A DNA stretch of 64,000 bases from Vibrio casei. GTDB taxonomy: Bacteria; Pseudomonadota; Gammaproteobacteria; Enterobacterales; Vibrionaceae. Position 1 is the first letter of the stretch. Each line of letters opens with the position of its first letter. The position numbers were made by a program, and so were the translations under genes. This document shows positions 19,514-32,491 of the stretch, piece by piece. The DNA lies in assembly GCF_002218025.2 (NCBI RefSeq), contig NZ_AP018680.1:930001-994000 (forward strand), read 5' to 3'. The notes beneath the pieces are model-generated. The model made no database searches. It saw only the letters and a list, made by a program, of their open reading frames with translations, and was not told the DNA's origin.

Positions 19514-20494
19514 TTACTGCACCTTGATTGGGGTAAGTGAATCGCAATCAATCGTATTTTTACGTTTTCCTAACGCTTTGTAAGCTTCCAAGCGATGGTT
19601 CTTTTGAACATAACGTGCCGGAGGTGCAATGACCTTAAGTTGGTAATCAGGAGAGTTTTCAGTAATGGTCTCAGTGGGTGTAATCACCGCAATGGTTAAG
19701 TTAGGGTTCAATTTTAAAATGGCAGAAGCGGTCCCTAAACCACCTTCAGTGTGAAACATTCCCGCTATATGCATGACTTGCTTAGTTGGATTGGCCTTTA
19801 AATAATTCACAATACTTTCTGCCATCGTTTCATCCCAAGTAACTTGCGCGGCATATTGTTGTTCGTTTTGTTGTTCTGTTCCATGGTGCATAGAAGCCAT
19901 GAATTTTTGTTTGTAAGCACTCTCTCCGGTAAAGATTGTTTTAGCAACAAGCTGCCTTTGATCTTTATCTAAAGAATCTAAATACTGAAGTCCTTCTCTT
20001 GCAATACATTGCACCATGATTTTTGGGGCATTAGAGGCGATGACATCCACGTTATGTGTTTTTGCAACTTCGATAAGAGGACGGTAATCACTTTCGTAAT
20101 TCGGCCATGCGTTACCTTGTGTTATCAGAGTCTGTTCACCAATCTCACCATGTAAATATTGATCGACTATTGATTGCTTGTCACGGGAGAATTGTTCCAT
20201 TGATAAAGCAATATTATGCTTATGCTTAATGAATTGTTTGAGTAATTGAGTCTGGAAATGATGAACTCCAGCATGAGTGTGCCATTCACCGACTAAAATG
20301 ACATCCACCGATTTTACTTGCTCTAAGAACTGGCTGACCGGCATGGCTTGGCCGGATGGTGCATGCAACTGAAAATCATAAAATGTATCAATAGCATTGG
20401 TTGATTTCGGGTTTGCTGGTGATGAGCAACCAGATAATAAGCCAAGTGCAGCGAATCCTATACTTAAGGTTGATAGGAGCTGTTTCTTTGTCAT
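19514..20494 (-). CDS. ChaN-family haem-associated lipoprotein
   Basis: Lipoprotein with signal peptide and lipobox LLSGC (lipidated Cys near 23), then the ChaN/DUF399 domain: ILVGEWHTHAGVHHFQ with the haem/metal-site histidines, MEQFSRDKQ and HIAGMFHTEGG. Relatives bind haem at the outer membrane and belong to iron uptake systems. The Fur box about 75 bp upstream of its start fits iron repression. 326 residues. Confidence 0.85.
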   Translation of the reverse strand: MTKKQLLSTLSIGFAALGLLSGCSSPANPKSTNAIDTFYDFQLHAPSGQAMPVSQFLEQVKSVDVILVGEWHTHAGVHHFQTQLLKQFIKHKHNIALSMEQFSRDKQSIVDQYLHGEIGEQTLITQGNAWPNYESDYRPLIEVAKTHNVDVIASNAPKIMVQCIAREGLQYLDSLDKDQRQLVAKTIFTGESAYKQKFMASMHHGTEQQNEQQYAAQVTWDETMAESIVNYLKANPTKQVMHIAGMFHTEGGLGTASAILKLNPNLTIAVITPTETITENSPDYQLKVIAPPARYVQKNHRLEAYKALGKRKNTIDCDSLTPIKVQ

Positions 20495-20567
20495 TCAATA
20501 AATCCTTTATAGCCTGTTACACGTCAGCAATGGGCGTTGATATTACTGAATAACAACATTTAAATCA

Positions 20568-20586
20568 ATAAATGATAATCATTATC
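20568..20586. promoter_or_regulatory. Fur box
   Basis: ATAAATGATAATCATTATC shares its last 16 bases with the 19-bp Fur consensus. It lies between chaN (minus) and the endonuclease I gene (plus), nearer the expected chaN promoter. Confidence 0.8.
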
Positions 20587-20682
20587 AAATAAATCATTTT
20601 GTTATTATTGATAAAAATGTATATAGAAGTATTAATAAAGTATGAAAAAGAATTTACAATAGGAGGAAATAAGGATGTAGAA

Positions 20683-21414
20683 ATGAAGTTATTGTTTTCT
20701 CTTGTTGCGTTATCGTTACCAGTTATGGCTCATGCCACTCCAAATACCAGTATTGATTCTTTTTCGAAAGCCAAGCGTCTATTAATGAATAATGTCTATA
20801 ACCAAAATTCGGTTAGACGAACGGTTTATTGTGACGTTCCATTTAATACTAAAAAACAAACCCAGCTCCCATCAGGCTTTAATACTTCGCTTTATGAGTC
20901 TCGTGTAAAACGCATTGAGTTCGAGCATATAGTACCGGCAGAAAACTTCGGACGTAGTTTTAAAGAATGGCGAGAAGGGGATAGTGAGTGCGTTAAAAAT
21001 GGAAAAGCATTTAAAGGGCGAAAATGCGCGACTAAAGTCAGTAAAGAATTTCGCTTAATGCAAGCGGATGGTTACAACTTATTTGCTGCTGTAGGTTCGG
21101 TTAATGCGTATCGCTCAAATTACAATTTTCAAATGTTATCCGGGACTAAAAGTGATTTTGGATCTTGCGATTTTCATGTCGATAGTCGAAAGGCCCAACC
21201 ACCAGAGTTAGCAAGAGGATTAATTGCCAGAACGTATTTATATTTTGATTCGACGTAATCAAATTTTCGTTTAAGTAAGCAACAACGTCAGCTTTTTAAC
21301 GTTTGGGATAAGCAATATCCGGTGAGTGATTTTGAATGTCAGAAAGCTGAAATAGTAAAAAGTTATCAGCACAACATTAACCCTATATTAGAAGAGCGTT
21401 GTGCTACTTTGTAG
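20683..21414 (+). pseudogene. dns: Endonuclease I (Dns/Vvn type), in-frame stop
   Basis: Periplasmic/secreted non-specific nuclease: signal peptide MKLLFSLVALSLPVMAHA, active-site motif FEHIVPAENFG (His and Glu of the beta-beta-alpha-metal fold) and paired cysteines. Translation stops at TAA (21256–21258) after 191 residues, directly after ARTYLYFDST. The same frame then continues for 51 codons (SNFRLSKQQRQLFNVWDKQYP... to EERCATL, stop at 21412), which is the normal C-terminal part of the family including two cysteines. The undamaged gene would give about 243 residues. Either a true nonsense mutation or a sequence error. Confidence 0.88.
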
Positions 21415-21434
21415 GTTATGACGCTAGCGCTAGC

Positions 21435-22262
21435 TTAATCTTGCTTGCGGTAAACTCGTAAAATAAAATCGGCCTCACAGTCAAATTGTGGGGCATGTTT
21501 TAATTTTTCTTTGATTTCTTCTGAAGCCTTCCAAGCAAACGGCGTCATCTGGAGTAAATCTTCCGCTTCACTACCTGTCATTGCCATTTCATAATGCAGC
21601 TTTTGTTCTTCTAGTAGTGTAAACCCTACAATATTTTCTGGTGATTCATCGTGCAACCTAACATCTTGGTACACGAGTTCTCGCAACTGATATAAATGGC
21701 GAGCAGCAGGGGTAACAGTAATGATTAGTCCATGGTCGGTGGTAGTACGCTGCAGCTCTTGATGGTCACATGGCGCATAGATACGCAAAATGGCATCGAG
21801 TGAATTATCAGCAAAAGGTAGGCGGTGACTAGAGGCGACACAAAACTGCATCGTGTTATTGCTATAGCGTTTTGCAGCATAGCGAATGGCAACTTTAGAA
21901 ATATCTAATCCATAACAAGTAGCCGCTGAGTTTTGTTGTTGTAGCTGTTGAGCAATGTAGTGGGTGTAATAGCCCTCTCCACAACCTATATCTAATAATT
22001 GGTGGGAAGTATTGACCAAGTGCTTTTTACATAATGCAGCTACCGCCTCGCGCATCGGGTGGTATTGATCGGATGCTAAAAATCGACGTCTAGCCTGCAT
22101 CATTTCTGCATTATCACCTGGCTGTTTAGATCGCTTATGCTGAACTGGCATGAGATTAACATAGCCTTCTTTCGCACGATCAAACTGGTGATTATTAGTG
22201 CAAGTAAAGCCATTTTGAGTAGTGCTTAGAGTGTGATGGCAAAGAGGGCATTGATAGATCAT
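21435..22262 (-). CDS. rlmA: 23S rRNA (guanine-N1)-methyltransferase RlmA-like
   Basis: 275 residues. N-terminal zinc knuckle with Cys5, Cys8, Cys21 and His25, the family segment DRAKEGYVNLMPVQHKRSKQPGD, then a Rossmann SAM domain with LLDIGCGEGYYT and GLDISKVAIRYAAKRY. The family methylates G745 of 23S rRNA. RlmA(II)-type specificity for G748 cannot be excluded. Confidence 0.88.
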   Translation of the reverse strand: MIYQCPLCHHTLSTTQNGFTCTNNHQFDRAKEGYVNLMPVQHKRSKQPGDNAEMMQARRRFLASDQYHPMREAVAALCKKHLVNTSHQLLDIGCGEGYYTHYIAQQLQQQNSAATCYGLDISKVAIRYAAKRYSNNTMQFCVASSHRLPFADNSLDAILRIYAPCDHQELQRTTTDHGLIITVTPAARHLYQLRELVYQDVRLHDESPENIVGFTLLEEQKLHYEMAMTGSEAEDLLQMTPFAWKASEEIKEKLKHAPQFDCEADFILRVYRKQD

Positions 22263-22320
22263 ACAGGGTCAGTCTTGTTAGTAATTTGGATGCGGAGTAT
22301 GGCATGGAGTGCAAAGTGAA

Positions 22321-22353
22321 AAAAGGACTAGGTCGAAAAAGTGTCTAGTCCTT
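22321..22353 (-). terminator. Terminator after yeaD
   Basis: Stem AAGGACTAG / CTAGTCCTT with a 13-nt loop; read on the minus strand it is followed by a T run, just downstream of yeaD. Confidence 0.7.
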
Positions 22354-22370
22354 AGTTTCTAGATTGTGGT

Positions 22371-23255
22371 CTACGCTTTTAAGCTTATCTTGGTACTTAA
22401 TTTATAGCTTTCACCAGGCAGCAGTGTGTGGCCACCCTCAAGCGTTTCTGCATATAAAGTAGATTCTACACATACCATATTGGTATAGGAATCATCTTTC
22501 ATGTCTAGCATGCCTTGTGCAAGCTCCCATGGGTTCCAGATGACGGCTGCAGTATCACCTTGATTCTCTACACTGATAGTACGTTGATTTTGAGGATCTG
22601 AAATACAAATTTGTTTGGTTGGATGAGTATAAACACGGTCGACACCTGAAGTGATAGAAAGTGTATCCCCACCTAAGCAAATTTTGCCACTTTGTAGTTT
22701 GTCGGTGTAGTACTCGCCCATACCGGTAATTTGAGTATCCAGAATATTGGCAATGTTGAAATAAGTATGCAGCGCACCAGAGAATTTCCATGCCTGCTCA
22801 TCGGTGTTTTTGATATGCATGGTTGTGGTTAATTGTTCAGAGACTTCAACATCTAAAAAGACTTCAAATTGATGTGGCCAAATGGCTAATGTTTCTTGAG
22901 AGGGTTTTAGTTCAATTCGAACCATCACGCCATCTTCATTTTCTCTGTGCTCAACTAAAGACCATTCTGTCGTCCGTGCAAAACCATGACTTGGTTCAGA
23001 TGCTTTAGCAAACCACGGCCAGCAGACAGGAATACCGCCACGTAAGGGGGTTTTACCATCACAAACCGCGTCTTCACTGGTAAAGATGAGCTCTTGTTCG
23101 CCTTGTGGCTTGAACGAAATTACATGTCCACCAAATAGAGAAATTGCAGCTTCGGCTTTAGGGTGTTGAATGTGGATGATTTTAAGCTGATCTTTTTGAG
23201 TAATAGTGATGTAGTCAGAAAGAGTATTGATAACCGGTAAGTGAGTAAGGTTCAT
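22371..23255 (-). CDS. yeaD: D-hexose-6-phosphate mutarotase
   Basis: Aldose-1-epimerase fold enzyme interconverting anomers of glucose-6-phosphate. Recognised from GGHVISFKPQGEQELIFTSE, PLRGGIPVCWPWFA, SHGFARTTEWSL and the catalytic-region HTYFNI. 294 residues. Downstream of gapA in the same direction, as in E. coli. Confidence 0.9.
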   Translation of the reverse strand: MNLTHLPVINTLSDYITITQKDQLKIIHIQHPKAEAAISLFGGHVISFKPQGEQELIFTSEDAVCDGKTPLRGGIPVCWPWFAKASEPSHGFARTTEWSLVEHRENEDGVMVRIELKPSQETLAIWPHQFEVFLDVEVSEQLTTTMHIKNTDEQAWKFSGALHTYFNIANILDTQITGMGEYYTDKLQSGKICLGGDTLSITSGVDRVYTHPTKQICISDPQNQRTISVENQGDTAAVIWNPWELAQGMLDMKDDSYTNMVCVESTLYAETLEGGHTLLPGESYKLSTKISLKA

Positions 23256-23269
23256 GGTTTGGGTTCCTA

Positions 23270-23400
23270 GTTTCTAGTCCCTAGTTGTTAGAAAAAGGCA
23301 GTTTTCTGACTAGGGCGAAGTCATCGAAATAATTACTATTGTAGTGATTATTAAGCGTCAGTGAAGACCTAGGGACTAGGAATTAGCCACCTAGGAACTG
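23270..23400. repeat. CTAG-rich palindromic block upstream of yeaD
   Basis: Contains TTTCTAGTCCCTAG near its left end and CTAGGGACTAGGAA near its right end, which are largely reverse complements, with extra CTAG motifs between. A related pair makes up the yeaD terminator at 22321–22365. The block looks like a small mobile or REP-like intergenic repeat; I cannot name it. Confidence 0.5.
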
Positions 23401-23405
23401 AAATC

Positions 23406-23434
23406 AAAAAAGGCGACACAATGGCCGCCTTTTA
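23406..23434 (-). terminator. Terminator after gapA
   Basis: Stem AAAAGGCG / CGCCTTTT with a 10-nt loop; on the minus strand it ends in a T run, about 50 bp past the gapA stop. Confidence 0.8.
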
Positions 23435-23483
23435 TTAGCTTGTCTTCAAAAGAAGAACTTTCAAAGAAAGTCTATACTAATGC

Positions 23484-25006
<1,523 letters not shown>

Positions 25007-25390
25007 GTGAAAAAAACGACTCAAGAGTGGAAAGACGCATTAACAGAAGAACAATTTCAAGTTTGTCGTCAAGGTGGGACTGAAGCGCCATACTCGGGTA
25101 CTCTTTTGCATAATAAAGAGACCGGCACTTACCAATGTACTTGCTGTAAGGCCGATTTATTTCTTTCTGACAACAAATTTGATTCTGGTTGCGGGTGGCC
25201 AAGTTTTGATGCACCTATTCGTAAAGATGCTATTCGGTATTTAGAGGATAATAGCCACGGTATGTCGCGTACAGAAATTCGTTGTGCTGAATGTGATAGC
25301 CATCTAGGCCATGTGTTTTTGGATGGGCCACAAGATACAACGGGTCAGCGGTATTGTGTGAATTCGGTATCACTTATTTTCAATGACTGA
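25007..25390 (+). CDS. msrB: Peptide-methionine (R)-S-oxide reductase
   Basis: Repairs methionine-R-sulfoxide in proteins. Two zinc CxxC pairs (CTCC and CAEC), SGCGWPSF, and the catalytic Cys in [14 protein letters not shown] start with AAAGGA six to seven bases upstream. 127 residues, normal. Confidence 0.95.
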   Translation: MKKTTQEWKDALTEEQFQVCRQGGTEAPYSGTLLHNKETGTYQCTCCKADLFLSDNKFDSGCGWPSFDAPIRKDAIRYLEDNSHGMSRTEIRCAECDSHLGHVFLDGPQDTTGQRYCVNSVSLIFND

Positions 25391-25497
25391 TTTAAATAAC
25401 GAGCATCTGTGATCGTAGACGTTGTTTTAGAGTGAAAGCATTGACGGATAAAGCGGCTCAAGTATTTTAGTCGAATACAGGTAAAAGGAAAGAACAA

Positions 25498-25782
25498 ATG
25501 AATGTTGAACAGTTGCTTAGTGCAATGACACCAGAAGTGTATGAGCGTCTAAATTATGCAATCGAAACGGGTCGTTGGTTAGATGGAACGCCTATCACTA
25601 AAGAGCAACGCGATTCTTGTATGCAAGCTGTCATGCTTTATCAATCAAAACATAACCATGATTCCCAGCACATGAGTGTTGCTGTGGGGGGAGAAGTGAC
25701 GTTTAAATCAAAATCGGAATTGAAAAAACAATTTTCCGAAAACGAAGCGGATATTTTTCGCGTTAAGGTAGAAGGAAATTAA
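25498..25782 (+). CDS. yeaC: DUF1315 protein YeaC
   Basis: 94-residue protein, the family downstream of msrB in E. coli and vibrios, recognised from YERLNYAIETGRWLDGTPITKEQRDSCMQAVMLYQS. Function unknown. Probably co-transcribed with msrB. Confidence 0.88.
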   Translation: MNVEQLLSAMTPEVYERLNYAIETGRWLDGTPITKEQRDSCMQAVMLYQSKHNHDSQHMSVAVGGEVTFKSKSELKKQFSENEADIFRVKVEGN

Positions 25783-25845
25783 AGAGTAATTTTACCAGTA
25801 GAGCCTCATTAATTTTAATGATTGAAGAAAACGGTCGTTCAAAAA

Positions 25846-25881
25846 AGAAGAGCAAAAGAGGGTTAACTTACTTTTGCTCTT
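25846..25881. terminator. Terminator between yeaC and ansA
   Basis: Eleven-bp perfect stem AAGAGCAAAAG / CTTTTGCTCTT with a 12-nt loop. The T run lies on the minus-strand side, so it mainly ends ansA. Confidence 0.75.
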
Positions 25882-25922
25882 GCTAGTAGAGAAGTGTACG
25901 TAGGCTCGGATACAGTCGCTTT

Positions 25923-26936
25923 TTAGACGCTCATCTCTCCACGTAACACTTGTTTCATTTGTGCTTTTATTTCTTCGTAGCTGAGGTCCTGACTTAATAA
26001 AAAGTGAAGCTTAGCTAATGCTGCTTCATGAGTCATGTCATAACCACTGATCACACCTGCTTCAGCCAGTGATACCCCTGTTGCGTAACCATCCATATTT
26101 ACTTTTCCTGTCAAACATTGTGTTAGGTTAACGACAATCACACCACGCTCAGAAGCTTCTTTTAAATGCGACAACATTTCTTTGTTTTGGGGCGCGTTCC
26201 CAACCCCAAATGTTAATAAAATCATTGCATTAACAGGTTGTCGTAATGTGTTTCGAATTACTTCATGAGAAATTCCCGGGTACATTGTAATCACACCGAT
26301 TGGTTGTGGTGTGATGGTATGGACTTTGAAATCACCCGTTGGTTTTTTATCAATTAAATTAGGGTTACTGACTTGAATGTTGATCCCAGCTTCTAATAAT
26401 TGAGGTAGATTAGGGGAGGTGAAAGCATTAAAACCATCGGCTCGAGATTTCGTGCTGCGATTACCACGCATCAATTGATTATTAAAAAATAATGTGACTT
26501 CGTTAATAGGGTAATTGGCCGCAATATGCAAAGCATTTAAAAGGTTGGCTTGGCCATCTGAACGTAATTCTGCTAGAGGGATTTGTGAGCCTGTCACAAT
26601 CACTGGTTTGCCGAGGTTTTCAAACATAAAAGACAACGCAGACGCAGTATAAGCCATAGTGTCCGTGCCATGCAAAATTACAAAACCATCGTAGTTATCA
26701 TAGTTTGCTTTAATGTCGTCTGCGATATGTTGCCAATCATTTGGCGTCATGTCTGAAGAGTCCATCAATGGCGAGTATTCATGCACGGTAAAAAGTGGCA
26801 TTTCTTCGCGGTGGAATTCTGGCATGGCGGCAAGTTGTTGCGTCATAAAACCATCCGCAGGGATGTAGCCATGAGAGGAACGTTTCATTCCAATAGTCCC
26901 ACCAGTGTAGGCGATGTAAATATGTTTTCTTGTCAT
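25923..26936 (-). CDS. ansA: Cytoplasmic L-asparaginase I
   Basis: Hydrolyses asparagine to aspartate and ammonia. Catalytic threonines in AYTGGTIGM (near 12) and HGTDTMAYTA (near 91), the two signatures of the family; no signal peptide, so type I. 337 residues. The ansA–sppA adjacency matches E. coli. Confidence 0.94.
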   Translation of the reverse strand: MTRKHIYIAYTGGTIGMKRSSHGYIPADGFMTQQLAAMPEFHREEMPLFTVHEYSPLMDSSDMTPNDWQHIADDIKANYDNYDGFVILHGTDTMAYTASALSFMFENLGKPVIVTGSQIPLAELRSDGQANLLNALHIAANYPINEVTLFFNNQLMRGNRSTKSRADGFNAFTSPNLPQLLEAGINIQVSNPNLIDKKPTGDFKVHTITPQPIGVITMYPGISHEVIRNTLRQPVNAMILLTFGVGNAPQNKEMLSHLKEASERGVIVVNLTQCLTGKVNMDGYATGVSLAEAGVISGYDMTHEAALAKLHFLLSQDLSYEEIKAQMKQVLRGEMSV

Positions 26937-27104
26937 GATTTTAATAGTCGTTTGTAGGGAACAGAGGGTGATTATAGCGATTTTTGACTAGAAAAGTGTA
27001 GTTGATGTAAGAAAAAATTCTTGGGCTAGAATGGCGAAATAACTCAGAGTATACTCAGTTGTGATGACCCAAGTAAGATTCTGTATAGTCGAGAACTTAT
27101 AATT

Positions 27105-27133
27105 AAAAGGACGCTTAATAAGCGTCCTTTTTT
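27105..27133. terminator. Bidirectional terminator after sppA
   Basis: Perfect 11-bp stem AAAGGACGCTT / AAGCGTCCTTT with a 3-nt loop, T run on the plus side and A run before it, so it works in both directions. Confidence 0.8.
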
Positions 27134-27160
27134 GATTTGTTTGGCGTTAATGTATATTGA

Positions 27161-29020
27161 CTATATCGCTTCACAATTAAGACAAAAAGCGTAATAGCCT
27201 TTTGGATCATTGAAACTATTTAGCAAATTAGTACTTTCTGAAATTTGTGCCGCTGCGGGTTTTAATGCGTCAGGGATCCATTTATCGAGAGGGTTTCCAA
27301 GAGACGTATTGATCGTACGGAAAAAATCTTCCAGAATTTGCTGAGTCGGGCTTAATGGTTTATCTACCCAAGTTAATCGGTAGCTTTCAAGGTGAGCTAA
27401 TGTTGCTGCTGATTGAATAGCATCATCAAAATCACCAATTTGATCCACTAAACCATGTTTCATCGCATCTTGACCTGTCCATACACGGCCTTGGGCTATT
27501 TTATCAACGGATTCTGTGGTCATGTTACGATTTTTACCGACCAAAGAAATGAAACGATGATAGCCGTGTTCAATGCCCATTTGCATCGCTTCAGAAGCGC
27601 CTTTAGATAAGCCATTTGTTAGACCAATACCAGAAAATGGACTGGTTCCGATGCCATCGGTATGTACGCCGAGTTTATTTAATCCTTTTTCGAATGTTGT
27701 AATGACGCCAAAAATGCCAATGGATCCCGTTAACGTTGTTGGTTGAGCGATGATGTTATCTGCGCCCATCGAAATCCAGTACCCCCCCGATGCAGCAAGG
27801 CTCGACATGGAAACGACGACGGGTTTACCCGCTTGTTTCAATGCTTCAATCTCATTACGAATAATCTCAGAAGCAAATGCGCTACCTCCTGGACTATCAA
27901 CTCGTAGAATGACAGCTTTTATATTTTTGTCTAAGCGAGCTTGCGCTAATAAGTTTGCTGTGGAATCACCTCCAATACGGCCTTTTGGTTGAGTACCATC
28001 TAAAATAGTACCACTAGCGACCACTACGGCAATTTGATCGGCGGTATTGACCACTGGAATGGATACTTTTGATTTGTAATCGTAGTAGTTAATCCGGTTG
28101 TATCGATGATCTTTATTGCTACCAAATTGAGTAGCAAAAAAATCAGAGACTTGCTGGCGAGTCATCAGTTGATCTACTAATCCAATGTTTAAGGATAATT
28201 GAGCTAAGTTTCCATCAACACTTTTCATTTTGGACAAAAATTCATCCATGCTTGGATTTAAAGCTGTGGTTTCAATCTTGCGGTTATGCGCCACATCATC
28301 AACATACGCCCCCCAAAGTTGAGTTAGCCAAGCGGTTGCGGATTCTTTTGCCGCTGGTGACATGTCGTTACGAAGAAACGGTTCAACCGCAGACTTATAA
28401 GTACCGACACGGAAAATGTGAGTGGTGACGTCGAGTTTTTCTAATAAGTCTTTATAGTAAAGATTATACGCGCTATACCCTTTGAGTAAGACTGCGCCAT
28501 CAGGAGATAAAAATGTTTGGTCTGCGTAACTGGCTAAGTAGTATTGACTTTGATTATAAAAATCACCATAGGCATAAATGGGTTTGCCGGTCGCTTTAAA
28601 TTCATTGATAGCTTTGGCTATATAGCGCAATTTGGTTAAATTGGTTTCGGGCATTTGGCTTAAATTCAAAACCAACCCTGAAATTGATTGATCGGTTGCA
28701 GCTGAGCGTAAAGTGGTAACGATGTCGTATAGTACATTTTCTCTTGGTAATTCGTCAGAAAATAGGGTTCCTGAGATGGAATCTAACGGATTAACATAAG
28801 TGCGTTGTTCTACAATTGGACCATCGAGATTTAATATTAAAGCTCTTGTATCGGGCGTTAGTGGTTCATCTGTAGAAGACTCTTGTTGAGGGAAAAAAGC
28901 AAAATAGGCGATAACAATCAACGCAATAAAAAGAATGTTAACAATAGCCACACGAATAAAGGTAATGAATGTCCAAATACCTTTAAAAATGGCTGCAATA
29001 AAACAGAATAGTTTTTTCAT
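27161..29020 (-). CDS. sppA: Signal peptide peptidase SppA (protease IV), 67 kDa type
   Basis: Inner-membrane serine protease that degrades cleaved signal peptides. One N-terminal membrane span at about 24–43, tandem ClpP-like domains, general-base Lys209 (GTYKSAVEP) in the first and nucleophile Ser411 (LAASGGYW) in the second. 619 residues, standard for the long enterobacterial type. Confidence 0.95.
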   Translation of the reverse strand: MKKLFCFIAAIFKGIWTFITFIRVAIVNILFIALIVIAYFAFFPQQESSTDEPLTPDTRALILNLDGPIVEQRTYVNPLDSISGTLFSDELPRENVLYDIVTTLRSAATDQSISGLVLNLSQMPETNLTKLRYIAKAINEFKATGKPIYAYGDFYNQSQYYLASYADQTFLSPDGAVLLKGYSAYNLYYKDLLEKLDVTTHIFRVGTYKSAVEPFLRNDMSPAAKESATAWLTQLWGAYVDDVAHNRKIETTALNPSMDEFLSKMKSVDGNLAQLSLNIGLVDQLMTRQQVSDFFATQFGSNKDHRYNRINYYDYKSKVSIPVVNTADQIAVVVASGTILDGTQPKGRIGGDSTANLLAQARLDKNIKAVILRVDSPGGSAFASEIIRNEIEALKQAGKPVVVSMSSLAASGGYWISMGADNIIAQPTTLTGSIGIFGVITTFEKGLNKLGVHTDGIGTSPFSGIGLTNGLSKGASEAMQMGIEHGYHRFISLVGKNRNMTTESVDKIAQGRVWTGQDAMKHGLVDQIGDFDDAIQSAATLAHLESYRLTWVDKPLSPTQQILEDFFRTINTSLGNPLDKWIPDALKPAAAQISESTNLLNSFNDPKGYYAFCLNCEAI

Positions 29021-31334
<2,314 letters not shown>

Positions 31335-31459
31335 GCATTGTTTAAAATAGGCATGGTTTTAAAAGTACATTTTTGTATAAAACTGAATGAGAGTCATAGC
31401 CAAGCTTTATTGATTTGATTATGATTCTCATTCTATTTTTATAAAGTGGTAGGAATGTT

Positions 31460-32008
31460 ATGCAAGCATTGGATTTATTATTAGAACGACGTTCAATAGC
31501 CAACTTGGTGGAACCTGCGCCAGAAGGCAAAGTGCTTGAGAATATTATTAAAGCAGGCTTACGCGCTCCTGACCATGGCAATTTAACACCTTGGCGCTTT
31601 GTGATTGCTCAAGGTGAAGGCTTACGAAAGCTAGCCGACATTTTAGTGCATGCAGCGCAAGCTAATAATAGCTCTGATGATGTCATCGAAAAGTTGAAAA
31701 AAGCGCCTTTCCGGGCTCCGATGGTGATCACTGTAATAGCGAAAGTCACTCCACATGAAAAAGTACCAGCGTTTGAGCAACATTTATCAGCAGGATGTGC
31801 CGCGCAAGCGATGCAAATGGCAGCGGTTGCTCAAGGCTTTCAAGGCTTTTGGCGCTCAGGTGAATGGATGTTCCATAAAGAAGTTCATCAAGCATTTAAA
31901 TTGCAAGGCGAAGATGAAATTGTCGGTTTTCTGTACTTAGGAACACCAGGCTGTACGGCAATGAAAGTACCAGAAAGAAAAATAGGCGATTTTGTCGAAT
32001 TTCTGTAA
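31460..32008 (+). CDS. ydjA: YdjA-family nitroreductase
   Basis: FMN-dependent nitroreductase of 182 residues; LLLERRSIANLVEPAPEG, GLRAPDHGNLTPWRFV and GFLYLGTP are family landmarks. The physiological substrate is unknown. In E. coli ydjA, selD and topB are adjacent; here topB follows directly and selD is absent from this locus. Confidence 0.9.
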   Translation: MQALDLLLERRSIANLVEPAPEGKVLENIIKAGLRAPDHGNLTPWRFVIAQGEGLRKLADILVHAAQANNSSDDVIEKLKKAPFRAPMVITVIAKVTPHEKVPAFEQHLSAGCAAQAMQMAAVAQGFQGFWRSGEWMFHKEVHQAFKLQGEDEIVGFLYLGTPGCTAMKVPERKIGDFVEFL

Positions 32009-32131
32009 TTAATCTTTTTATACTTGGGTGTAACTGTATATAACAACAGCTTTTCTTGATTGTTAAGGGTAACATTTGATAATGTTGCCCTTTGTTGTTT
32101 TTATTGATAATTCTATCTGGATGAGTAGCAT

Positions 32132-32491
32132 TTGCGTTTATTTATAGCGGAAAAACCTAGCCTTGGACGAGCCATTGCTTCGGCGTTACCCAAACCCCAT
32201 AAAAATGAGCAGGGTTATATCTGCTGTGGCAATGGTGATATTGTCACTTGGTGTATTGGTCATCTACTGGAGCAAGTGGAACCTGATGTCTACGATGATC
32301 GCTATAAAAAATGGAACCTTGCCGATTTGCCTATTATTCCCCAGCAATGGCAATTGCGTCCAAGAGCTGCAGCGAAAAAACAATTGTCGGTTATCAGGCA
32401 GCTTTTCAAGCAAAAACCTGAGCTGGTGAATGCGGGAGATCCCGACCGAGTACTGTTACGATATTTTAATGAAAATTCATTGTTACAATAA
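32132..32491 (+). pseudogene. topB: Host topB, 5' fragment ending at island junction
   Basis: First 106 codons of DNA topoisomerase III from a TTG start: Toprim EKPSLGRA at 7–14 and the acidic motif NAGDPDR at 100–106 (Asp103, Asp105). After CGA at about 32449 the frame runs into island DNA and stops at 32491 after a dozen foreign residues ([13 protein letters not shown]). The remainder resumes at 58406 with GAA GGA CAA (EGQLLVDEV), so the two parts reconstruct an uninterrupted TopB of about 652 residues. Confidence 0.96.
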
